In this document: positions 43,566 through 51,330 of the stretch, one piece after another | How the letters are laid out: each line of letters opens with the position of its first letter | Numbering within the stretch: the first letter of the stretch is position 1 | Origin: Lachnospiraceae bacterium | Lineage (GTDB): Bacteria; Bacillota_A; Clostridia; Lachnospirales; Lachnospiraceae | Direction: 5' to 3' | Assembly (NCBI GenBank): GCA_009911175.1 | Contig: QXWX01000005.1 | Coordinates: 1 to 64,000 of the forward strand | Length of the DNA stretch: 64,000 nucleotides | Notes under the pieces: generated by a model | The model's input: the letters and a program-made list of their open reading frames with translations, nothing else | Databases searched by the model: none | What the model was told of the DNA's origin: nothing | Position numbers and translations under genes: made by a program

Positions 43566-43657
43566 ATACCCAAGGGCATCCCATCATGGCCATTCGGCCG
43601 TTTCACAAGGTATACCCAAGGGCATCCCATCATTGCCATTCGGCCGTTCCACATACC
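43566..43657 (-). repeat. 46-bp tandem repeat, second locus (2 copies)
   Basis: Units 43566-43611 and 43612-43657 each start ATACCCAAGGGCATCCCATC on the plus strand. Read on the minus strand they match the repeat at 36338-36446 at most positions. They lie between the ABC ATPase gene and hisS. The inner element GGGATGCCCTTGGGTATACC can fold on itself. Confidence 0.75.
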
Positions 43658-43759
43658 ATTGTATTTTCCGCAATGCGATATGTCAAGCATTTCGTTACAA
43701 TTCGCCCCCCAACCCGCCTGGAATCTGGAAGCATTGAAGCCAAAGAAGGAAACATACAC

Positions 43760-44521
43760 CTACCATCCCAGCTCCAACAGCCAGTGATTTAATAGTCTCT
43801 CCCTGTCCTTCTCTTCCGTCTCTAAGTCTTTCGGGCTTCTATACTCGCCCTTAATGTTGCCGTCTACAATATACAATACTCTGGAACACTTTGCGGCTAC
43901 CTTAGCGTCATGGGTCACCATCATGATCGTTGTTCCCTCTTCGTTTAGCTTCACCAGTTCTGCCATCACCTCATTGGACGCGGTTCTGTTCAAGGCTCCC
44001 GTAGGTTCGTCCGCGAACAGAACCTTCGGGCTGTTGATCATGCTTCTGCAGATGCAGGCTCTCTGAAGCTGCCCTCCCGAGACTTCATTGATGTCGTTAT
44101 CGGCAATGTCGATAATACCCAGCTTATGCATGAAATCCTGTCCGCGCCGGGCCGTTTCCTTACGTGTCTCGGTATTTTTCTTAGATTGTACCGCGGGAAG
44201 AATAATATTGTCGAGCACGGTCAGATTTTTCAGCATATACATCTGCTGAAAGATAAAGCCCATTTCATGCAGACGCAAATCCGCAAGTTCCTTTTCCCCC
44301 ATTTTTGCAATGTTCCTTCCGCAGAATTTTACTTCGCCCGCTGTAATGGAGTCCATACCCGAAACGGCATACAAAAGCGTGGATTTCCCCGAGCCTGACG
44401 GACCCATAACGGCTGCCATTTCGCCTTCAGAAACGGTAAAGCTTACATTTTTCAAAACGTTGTTCTGGCGTTTGTTTACGATATATGTTTTACAGAGGTC
44501 TTTTACTTCTAAGATATTCAT
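43760..44521 (-). CDS. ABC transporter ATP-binding protein (MacB/BceA-like)
   Basis: 253 residues from ATG 44521 (AAAGGAAACGACT upstream). Walker A GPSGSGKST, Q-loop FIFQQMYMLKNL, signature VSGGQLQRA, Walker B VLFADEPTGAL and H-loop MVTHD are all intact. It would power the FtsX-type permease encoded just upstream (12 bp from its stop to the longer open frame). Family members usually handle antimicrobial peptides, bacitracin-like compounds or lipoproteins. Confidence 0.92.
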   Translation of the reverse strand: MNILEVKDLCKTYIVNKRQNNVLKNVSFTVSEGEMAAVMGPSGSGKSTLLYAVSGMDSITAGEVKFCGRNIAKMGEKELADLRLHEMGFIFQQMYMLKNLTVLDNIILPAVQSKKNTETRKETARRGQDFMHKLGIIDIADNDINEVSGGQLQRACICRSMINSPKVLFADEPTGALNRTASNEVMAELVKLNEEGTTIMMVTHDAKVAAKCSRVLYIVDGNIKGEYRSPKDLETEEKDRERLLNHWLLELGW

Positions 44522-44566
44522 AGTCGTTTCCTTTCTTAATTCAAAATGACTCAAAATGATTGAAAC

Positions 44567-46936
44567 CTATTCCATATTGGCAGTGTCGGAGGACTTGATC
44601 TTTCTTGTGTAAAGCGAGGTCAGGAACGCACTTACCGTTGTTGTGGCAAGAATGACTACAGGGAAGATCAGATACATTTCAACAGGATCGATCACGTAGT
44701 CAACCGCAAGCTCCATCCCCATCATTTGAAAGATCGGGTCAATGCACAGGTGGGTCAGGGGCATTGCGAAAATTTCGCCGATCATCACAGCCATGATACC
44801 CACGAATAAAAACCGGAAAGTGTGGTATGCATAGATTTTTCCGTTTCGTGTGCCTACGGCTTTCATGAGCGCAATTTCACCCTGCTCCTTTGCGATAAAA
44901 GAGCGCTCCATAAGTACGGTTATGAGTGCGGCTAATACGATTGTGAGAACCCCTACAAGAGATTTTACCGCATCAAGAGCTCCCCCAATACCGATCATAT
45001 CCGCGGTTGCTTCGGCGCAGGTTCTTATATTTTTATAATCAGGAAAAATCCTCTGGATTTCTTCCATTCTCCGTTCGATTTCCCTGCTGTCAGGATGATC
45101 CGTAAAGGTGATCTGCGTACCATCGACACTGGCAGCCGCCTGAACGTAATTGATATACGCATCGCTGTGAAGCCTGATACCGCTGCCCTGCATATTCATA
45201 GACTGGAAAAACGCCGAAATGATATATTCCTTCTCTCCGTCAATGGTTTTGATCGTAACAGTATCACCAATCGTTGCGTTCAGCTTATCCGCGGCAATCC
45301 GAGTGATGGCAATTTCATCGGTATTCTGCGGTGCTGTTCCTGCCGTGTATTCGTACATATCCATTGTGGAGCCTGTGCCTTGATAGATACAGATATTGCT
45401 CTCGTCTTCTCCGAAAGAGGCGGGCAGGATAAACATCATTTCCTGATAGCATTTTGCAGGAATACCGTGCTCTGCAAGAGTCTGTTCCATTTCATCGATG
45501 TGCTTTTCAAGCTTTTCGTGTCCGTCTTCCAGCATACATTCCGCGATGATTTTACTGTCCAGATAAATATCGCAGTCTGCCCATCCAAATGTTGCGGCAA
45601 GACTGCCGCTGTTCATGGTAGAAACCGTTGCCGAAAGGATCAGCAAAAGAGACAGACACAGGAAGAATGTGAGCGTAATGATGCCATAACGCCTGGGGCT
45701 GCTTACCATATCATTCAGCGCAAGGAAAGGCGCCATCGGGAGCCTGGATTTCCCCAGACTCATAAGGCTCTTTTTCCGAAAACGCTCCCCGGTCTGGCCG
45801 TTTCTGATCGCGTCAATGGGCGTCAATTTCTTCACCCTGCCTGTACAGCCATAGCAGAACCATAAAATGACCGCGACGACAAGGATAGCACAGACAATGT
45901 TTACCAAAACCGGACTCTGATTTCCGACAATGATGTTCTGCGAGGAAACGCTCATCAGCATTTTACCAAAGGGGAAGCTGAGGACAAGTCCGACCGCCGC
46001 GCCGATGATAGAAAGCCCCATGTATTTCACAAGGTAGAAGCCCCGGATTTTGAAATTGCCGATACCAATCGCTTTCATGACTCCGATTTCACGGAATTCC
46101 TCCGAAAGCGTAAAGGAAATGGTAAAACGTAAAACCACAAATGCGATGATAATAAGAATCATGCTTACCATAAGCAGAAGACCTACCACGATCATATCAA
46201 AAACATAGGTGAATTTCATAGTGGCTCTGTCCATTGTGAGAGCGCTGTTGTCTACAAGCGGTTTGATCTGCGGCAGAGCCGTTTCCATATCGGAAGAATA
46301 GATGTAAACAAGCGTACCGCCATAATATTCTTCTGTGTTTTCTGCGGAAAGGAAGTTCTCAAAATCCTCCTCGCTTATGATATAACGGGTTAATGTCATC
46401 TGCTTTGAGCCGAAAAGCGCGTCCTTTATTTTATCCGCAAGGACAAATTCACGGCGCGCGCCGTTACATTCTATGGTAAGCTGATCGCCCACATCAATAC
46501 CGCGCGCGTCCGCTTCCCCCTCCGACATATAAAATTCGCCCGGCCTGACCGTTTCAAGGATACTGCCGTCGGAAAGGAAATAATTCATACAAATGTCACT
46601 GTGAACCAGATTCGAACCCTTGCTGACGATATCCTCGTTCCCATAGATAAAATTGTCGGACGATAAAAACAATACGTTTTCCGTTGCATAACGATCTACC
46701 GCGCTTGCCTGGCTTACCGTTTCATCAATGTCAACAACAAGATTTTTATTCATGGCAGCCGCAGCATAATCAGGCGCATCCGCCATTTCAAAATAGCTGT
46801 CCAGTGCCGTGGTGACATTTATGATGTTGTTTACACTTGACGCTACAAACATTGTGGCAAGAATCATAAATAACAGAAGAATGATGTTCATTGCCCTTTT
46901 TCGATTTAAATCCTTTTTCAGTATGTTCAGATACAT
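44567..46936 (-). CDS. FtsX-type ABC permease (large, two FtsX modules)
   Basis: 789 residues. N-terminal membrane helix (about 15-38), a large external domain (about 40-245), three helices with the FtsX motif EEFREIGVMKAIGIGNFKI (about 281-299), a second external domain (about 440-650), and a final FtsX module (EQGEIALMKAVGTRNGKIYA, about 682). This duplicated layout resembles large lipoprotein- or peptide-related permeases. AGGAGTAAAAGA precedes the ATG. It pairs with the ATPase downstream and is probably controlled by the two-component genes upstream. Confidence 0.88.
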   Translation of the reverse strand: MYLNILKKDLNRKRAMNIILLLFMILATMFVASSVNNIINVTTALDSYFEMADAPDYAAAAMNKNLVVDIDETVSQASAVDRYATENVLFLSSDNFIYGNEDIVSKGSNLVHSDICMNYFLSDGSILETVRPGEFYMSEGEADARGIDVGDQLTIECNGARREFVLADKIKDALFGSKQMTLTRYIISEEDFENFLSAENTEEYYGGTLVYIYSSDMETALPQIKPLVDNSALTMDRATMKFTYVFDMIVVGLLLMVSMILIIIAFVVLRFTISFTLSEEFREIGVMKAIGIGNFKIRGFYLVKYMGLSIIGAAVGLVLSFPFGKMLMSVSSQNIIVGNQSPVLVNIVCAILVVAVILWFCYGCTGRVKKLTPIDAIRNGQTGERFRKKSLMSLGKSRLPMAPFLALNDMVSSPRRYGIITLTFFLCLSLLLILSATVSTMNSGSLAATFGWADCDIYLDSKIIAECMLEDGHEKLEKHIDEMEQTLAEHGIPAKCYQEMMFILPASFGEDESNICIYQGTGSTMDMYEYTAGTAPQNTDEIAITRIAADKLNATIGDTVTIKTIDGEKEYIISAFFQSMNMQGSGIRLHSDAYINYVQAAASVDGTQITFTDHPDSREIERRMEEIQRIFPDYKNIRTCAEATADMIGIGGALDAVKSLVGVLTIVLAALITVLMERSFIAKEQGEIALMKAVGTRNGKIYAYHTFRFLFVGIMAVMIGEIFAMPLTHLCIDPIFQMMGMELAVDYVIDPVEMYLIFPVVILATTTVSAFLTSLYTRKIKSSDTANME

Positions 46937-47012
46937 TCTTTTACTCCTCTCTTGCTTCTGAATCGATTCCGCAAGAGATATACTAACACCAAAATTATGA
47001 AATAATCCTTAA

Positions 47013-47061
47013 ATACAGAAAGCCTGCCACTGGCAGCCTTTCTGCATACGATGGTATACAG
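47013..47061 (-). repeat. 49-bp hairpin-containing repeat, copy 2
   Basis: Read on the minus strand it starts CTGTATACCATCGTATGCAG and differs at one base from the copy at 37353-37401. It lies between the histidine kinase stop and the permease gene, so readthrough from the kinase into the permease would pass through its hairpin. Confidence 0.8.
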
Positions 47062-47106
47062 AAAACCTCAGAGTCAATAAATCTAACCCTGAGGTTTCCA
47101 TATCCA

Positions 47107-48354
47107 TTATGCTTTTCTGACGACGATCGTCGCGCAAAAAAGATCTTCCTTCATCCCGGCAAAGATTTCACCGTCCATTTTACGCATCAATGTTTTGCAG
47201 ATATAAAGCCCCAGGCCGCTCCCTTTCCTGCCGGTGCTGTTGCTTCCGCGGTAAAAGGAATCGAAAAGATTGGGAAGCTCCTCTTTTTTCAGACTGCGCC
47301 CTGAGTTTTCGATCTGTATTAATTTACAGTCTTCTTCCTCCCCAAAGGAAATGCGGATCCGCTTGCCATCACCGTATTTTATGGCATTTTCCATCACATT
47401 CTGCAGGACCTCGGCCATACGGTCCTGATCCCCTTTAACAAGACATTCTGTAATTTCATCCACCTGAAATTCCGTATGGATGACGGACAGCTTCTCCTTA
47501 TAATAGCTTTCTGTGGCTTTTATAACCTCTGAAAGGTAATACTCTCCCATATGCACTTCCAAATTCAGGAAATCTTCTCTGGATGCTGTTACAATTTCAT
47601 TCACGTATCCCTTGATTTCCTTCACATTCCTCGCAATGCCCTGCAAAGCTTCGTCCTTTCTCTCCTGTGTGTCATACAGATCCTCCGACAACGCTTTCGA
47701 ATACAATTCAATGGAAGAAAGCGGTGTTTTGATATCATGGGACAGAGAAAGAATCAATTCCTTCCGCTCCTTTTGAAATGCAAGCTCTTTCTCCTTTGTT
47801 TCCTCCAGCTTTTCGCGAAGCATGTCCATTCCCCACAGGAAACGTCCAAACAGCTTGCTTTTTTCTTCTTTTACAGGCATGGACAGATTCCCTTTCGCCA
47901 GCCCATAAGGTAAATCACTCATATCCTGAAAAGGTTTTAAGATTTTTATATACACATACACCAGCACAATATTTGTCACGATCATCATCCCCAGCAACGA
48001 GAGATTGATGTACAAAGGCAGACGCGTACTTCTTTCCTCTGCATATTCGATCCGATACAGTTTGCCGTCTATTTCTTCCACTAAATACTCGTGATCACAG
48101 GCTTCTCCTGCAACAAATTCCCTGATTCCCATGATCGTCTCATACTGATCGAAACGCATTGCTTCTATTTCCGATGCCTCTGATTTTTGTTCTTCTATTT
48201 CTTTGATCGCGCGCTTTGCTTCCACAAGATATAGTTTTCCGTCGCTGTCATGATTTTGATAAAAATACAGTATATTCGCCGACAATAGGAGCAATATCTC
48301 AGCAAGGACAATCCAACGCATAAAAATCTTAAACTTACTCAAACCGATACCCAA
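47107..48354 (-). CDS. Sensor histidine kinase
   Basis: About 415 residues from a TTG; an ATG at 48321 is an alternative start, so the N-terminus is uncertain. Two membrane helices (about 12-32 and 113-136) frame an extracellular sensor region of about 80 residues. A HAMP-like linker, the phospho-acceptor block SLSHDIKTPLSSIELY (about 210) and an HATPase domain with NAIKYGDGK and GSGLGLYICK follow. It overlaps the response regulator gene by 20 bp. Its likely target is the ABC genes downstream; the signal is unknown. Confidence 0.92.
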   Translation of the reverse strand: MGIGLSKFKIFMRWIVLAEILLLLSANILYFYQNHDSDGKLYLVEAKRAIKEIEEQKSEASEIEAMRFDQYETIMGIREFVAGEACDHEYLVEEIDGKLYRIEYAEERSTRLPLYINLSLLGMMIVTNIVLVYVYIKILKPFQDMSDLPYGLAKGNLSMPVKEEKSKLFGRFLWGMDMLREKLEETKEKELAFQKERKELILSLSHDIKTPLSSIELYSKALSEDLYDTQERKDEALQGIARNVKEIKGYVNEIVTASREDFLNLEVHMGEYYLSEVIKATESYYKEKLSVIHTEFQVDEITECLVKGDQDRMAEVLQNVMENAIKYGDGKRIRISFGEEEDCKLIQIENSGRSLKKEELPNLFDSFYRGSNSTGRKGSGLGLYICKTLMRKMDGEIFAGMKEDLFCATIVVRKA

Positions 48355-48997
48355 CTCCCCACTCTGTGATAATATGCTTAGGGTTTCTGGGTTCTTCTTC
48401 TATTTTTTCCCTGAGCCGCTTAATATGTACCGTCAGTGTCTGAAGCTCCGAATCACTGTCGCTTCCCCAAACAGAATTGAACAAATACTCCTTCTTCATC
48501 GTTACATTCTTATTCTCGATCAACAGCCTTAACAGTGCAAACTCCTTTTCGGTCACTTCCTTTTTCTGCCCGTCTACAGATACCGTCTGATGCACAGTAT
48601 TCAATCGGATGTTCCCTTCTACAATCTCTGCCTGACCATATTTTCTTTTAAAAATACCGTTGATCTTGGCAATTAAAATATCTATGTCATAAGGTTTCTC
48701 AATGTAATCGTCTGCGCCAAGATTTAAGCCTTTTAATTGATCGTTCTTTTCCACCCTGGCGCTGGCGATCAGAATATGGGTATTGGAAGTCTCCCTGATC
48801 CTGGAACAAACCGCAAATCCATCGATTCCGGGAAGCATGATATCCAAAATGATCACTCTGGCTCCGTATTTTTCATACAATTCCAGAGCTTTTTCCCCGG
48901 TCCGGGCTACACTGACCGTGTAATTCTCCTTACGCAGAAAATCACACAGCAAAATACCGATTTCCTTGTTATCTTCTACAATTAATATATCCAGCAT
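48335..48997 (-). CDS. OmpR-family response regulator
   Basis: 220 residues. Receiver domain with acidic DILIVEDNKE, the phosphorylated Asp in VIILDIMLPGIDG (about 51) and the Lys in EKPYD (about 101). C-terminal winged helix (about 125-220) ends TVHIKRLREKIEEEP..IITEWGVGYRFE. AAGTAAGGAAAG precedes the ATG. First gene of the regulator-kinase-permease-ATPase unit. Confidence 0.94.
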   Translation of the reverse strand: MLDILIVEDNKEIGILLCDFLRKENYTVSVARTGEKALELYEKYGARVIILDIMLPGIDGFAVCSRIRETSNTHILIASARVEKNDQLKGLNLGADDYIEKPYDIDILIAKINGIFKRKYGQAEIVEGNIRLNTVHQTVSVDGQKKEVTEKEFALLRLLIENKNVTMKKEYLFNSVWGSDSDSELQTLTVHIKRLREKIEEEPRNPKHIITEWGVGYRFE

Positions 48998-49041
48998 CTT
49001 TCCTTACTTATCCTTCCTTGCTCTTCTTACACCTCAGAATC

Positions 49042-49078
49042 CGAAGAAAAAGAGCCCCAACATTCCTGTCAAGGCTCT
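49042..49078 (-). terminator. Intrinsic terminator after hemZ
   Basis: On the minus strand AGAGCC (49073-49078) and GGCTCT (49051-49056) are followed by TTTTCTTC. It separates the hemZ transcript from the two-component cassette. Just upstream, two TTAAG boxes spaced 11 bp (about 49086-49103) resemble the direct repeats bound by OmpR-type regulators, but this is weak. Confidence 0.65.
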
Positions 49079-49154
49079 GGTAAATCCTTAATATCTTCTT
49101 AATGGGTTCGACAGGTTGCTTACTACTTCCAAAAGCGTACAACAAAAACTCTTT

Positions 49155-50600
49155 CTAATCCTCAAGAAGTTTCCGTTTTCTCTCAATCATTTCGTCTATT
49201 TTATGTATATATAGAGCCACATCCTTCACATTCTCGCTTCGCTCAATCCCCCCATCTGGATAAACTCGCTTTGACACGCTGCCTGCTCCGCAAGCAATAA
49301 TAGTCTGCACTTCCTCCATAATCAGTATATTATAAATCCCGGCCTTGTCAGCCCTTGCATAGCCGACATTTTCAAAATTCCCGGCAATGTTTTTCTGCCG
49401 GTACAGATAATAGGGAACCATCCCCATCCGTTTTGCCGCATCCCCACTGTCTTGGATCATCCGGGAAATCTCCCGGTACTCCAGATTGCACGCTTCCTTC
49501 TTCTCCTGCCCCATCTGCGCCGCCCGCTTGACTGCAAGGGAATGCACGGTGAGGCTGTCCGGACGCAGAGTTTCGATCTGCCGGAGGGTATCCTGCATAT
49601 CCGCCGCGGTTTCTCCCGGCAGTCCGGCGATCAGATCCATGTTAATATTGTCAAAGCCAAGCTCCCGGGCCAGCCAAAAGCTTCGGATCGCATCCTCCAC
49701 CGTATGCCGCCTTCCGATCCGGTCCAGCGTCTTCTGCCGCATGGTCTGGGGATTGACCGAGATCCGGCTGATCTTGTGCCGCCGAAGTACTTCCAACTTT
49801 TCCTGCGTGATGGCATCCGGCCGCCCCGCTTCCACCGTATACTCCAAAAGCCCCTTCCCGGATACGGCCTCAGGAAAAGTGTCCTCTACCAGAGACAGCA
49901 GCCTGTCCAACTGGGCCGCTTCCAATGTTACAGGGGTTCCGCCGCCGATATAGACCGTGTCCGGTTGCCTGCCGGAGGTCAAAACCCCGATAGCCCGAAT
50001 TTCCCGGAACAGGGCTTCCAGATAGTCCTCCACCCGATCCTTCCACAGCCCGATGGGCGAGGAGCTAAACGAACAGTAGGAACAGATACTGGGACAAAAC
50101 GGAATGCCGATATACAGGCTGAATCCGTTCTTATAATCCAGCTTGTCCAGCAATACCATCTCCCGCTCTGCGATCCGTGCCACAAGCCGTGCCTTTTCTT
50201 CGGAAACCTGATATTCCCGCTGAAGGAAGGCTGTGATCTCCTCCTCCCCGTCCCCGGCTTTCAGCCGATTCATGGCGAGCTTCACTGGACGGACTCCGGT
50301 CAGAGTCCCCCAGGCAAGCCGCTTCCCCGTATAGGCAGCCAGATAGTCATAGATCTGCCGGGTCACCTGCTTTTTCCGCTCATCTCTGTCCGGCGCTCCC
50401 GTTTTCACACTCAGATCCGGCATCACGGAAAAACAAGAACCTCCGTCCAACACAAGGTTTACAAGAGGTTCCTGCTCTTCATCCACGGTCTGCCTGATCT
50501 CCGCCTCCGGAAAAAAGGCTTTTACCATATGAAACATGTTATAGGTATACAGGGTTTCTTTACAGGAAACCGCTGCCGCTTTACATCCATTCATACTCAT
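49155..50600 (-). CDS. hemZ: HemZ: radical SAM coproporphyrinogen III oxidase-like protein
   Basis: 481 residues. N-terminal domain of about 160 residues, then a radical SAM core with the CxxxCxxC cluster motif in PFCPSICSYCSFSS (about 168-180), followed by the GGGTP glycine motif (about 219). The HemN-like C-terminal part is present. HemZ-type proteins are linked to anaerobic coproporphyrinogen oxidation, though their activity differs between species. The start overlaps the MBL stop (ATGA). Confidence 0.92.
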   Translation of the reverse strand: MSMNGCKAAAVSCKETLYTYNMFHMVKAFFPEAEIRQTVDEEQEPLVNLVLDGGSCFSVMPDLSVKTGAPDRDERKKQVTRQIYDYLAAYTGKRLAWGTLTGVRPVKLAMNRLKAGDGEEEITAFLQREYQVSEEKARLVARIAEREMVLLDKLDYKNGFSLYIGIPFCPSICSYCSFSSSPIGLWKDRVEDYLEALFREIRAIGVLTSGRQPDTVYIGGGTPVTLEAAQLDRLLSLVEDTFPEAVSGKGLLEYTVEAGRPDAITQEKLEVLRRHKISRISVNPQTMRQKTLDRIGRRHTVEDAIRSFWLARELGFDNINMDLIAGLPGETAADMQDTLRQIETLRPDSLTVHSLAVKRAAQMGQEKKEACNLEYREISRMIQDSGDAAKRMGMVPYYLYRQKNIAGNFENVGYARADKAGIYNILIMEEVQTIIACGAGSVSKRVYPDGGIERSENVKDVALYIHKIDEMIERKRKLLED

Positions 50601-51256
50601 AAGTCACTCATTTTCCTAGGAGCTGTTCTCTCAAAATAAGGATTGTATTTCAGCTCGTCCCCAATCGTCGTTGCCTCCATATGCCCCGGATAGACCACCG
50701 TATCCTCCGGAAGGGTAAAAAGCTTCTTCCGGACGGAACGCATCAGCTGGCTGCTGTTTCCGGTTGGAAAATCCGTCCTGCCGATGGATTCCCGAAACAG
50801 GGTATCCCCGCTGAACAATATCTTCTCCTCAGGCAGATAATAGCAGCATCCGCCGATGGTATGCCCCGGCGTATGGATCACCTGGAACTGCAGCCCGGCA
50901 AGCTCCAGACACCCTCCGTCCTCTGTATAGGACGCCCCGCTATACGTATATTGCCTACCGAAGTCCGCAGACGCATTCATGGATGCATCTGTCAGCAGTA
51001 CTTCCTCCTCCCGGTGCGCATAAACCGGAATCCCCGGAAATTCCTTCTGGAATCCGTCGATCCCCATGATGTGGTCGAAATGTCCGTGGGTCAGCAGAAT
51101 CCCCTGGAAATCCAGGCCCTCCCCGCAAATCTGTTCTGTGATTTCCGTTGAATACACCGCCGAGTCGATCAGAACACATTGTCCGGTCTCTTCATTGGTC
51201 ACAAGATAACAATTGGTACGCACCATACCAAGTACAAAATTTCGAATCTTTATCAT
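50597..51256 (-). CDS. MBL-fold metallo-hydrolase (glyoxalase II-like)
   Basis: 219 residues. The metal-binding THGHFDHIMG motif (about 56-65), the HTPGHTIGG block (about 130-138) and FSGDTLFRESIGRTDFP (about 149) are those of hydroxyacylglutathione hydrolase-like proteins. Its substrate is unknown. In Clostridia this gene regularly sits between rel and hemZ, as here. Confidence 0.9.
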   Translation of the reverse strand: MIKIRNFVLGMVRTNCYLVTNEETGQCVLIDSAVYSTEITEQICGEGLDFQGILLTHGHFDHIMGIDGFQKEFPGIPVYAHREEEVLLTDASMNASADFGRQYTYSGASYTEDGGCLELAGLQFQVIHTPGHTIGGCCYYLPEEKILFSGDTLFRESIGRTDFPTGNSSQLMRSVRKKLFTLPEDTVVYPGHMEATTIGDELKYNPYFERTAPRKMSDL

Positions 51257-51330
51257 AATTCCGATTTACCTGCCGTCCTTTCCGTGTCATTCAGGCATGC
51301 CTGCCTTCTGTTCAAAACGATGGCGCGCTT

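Noticed and set aside
42179..43760. T-box riboswitch before hisS or aspS
   Set aside because: No specifier hairpin, T-box sequence or antiterminator pattern is seen in the gaps upstream of either gene; the hisS upstream region holds 46-bp repeats instead.
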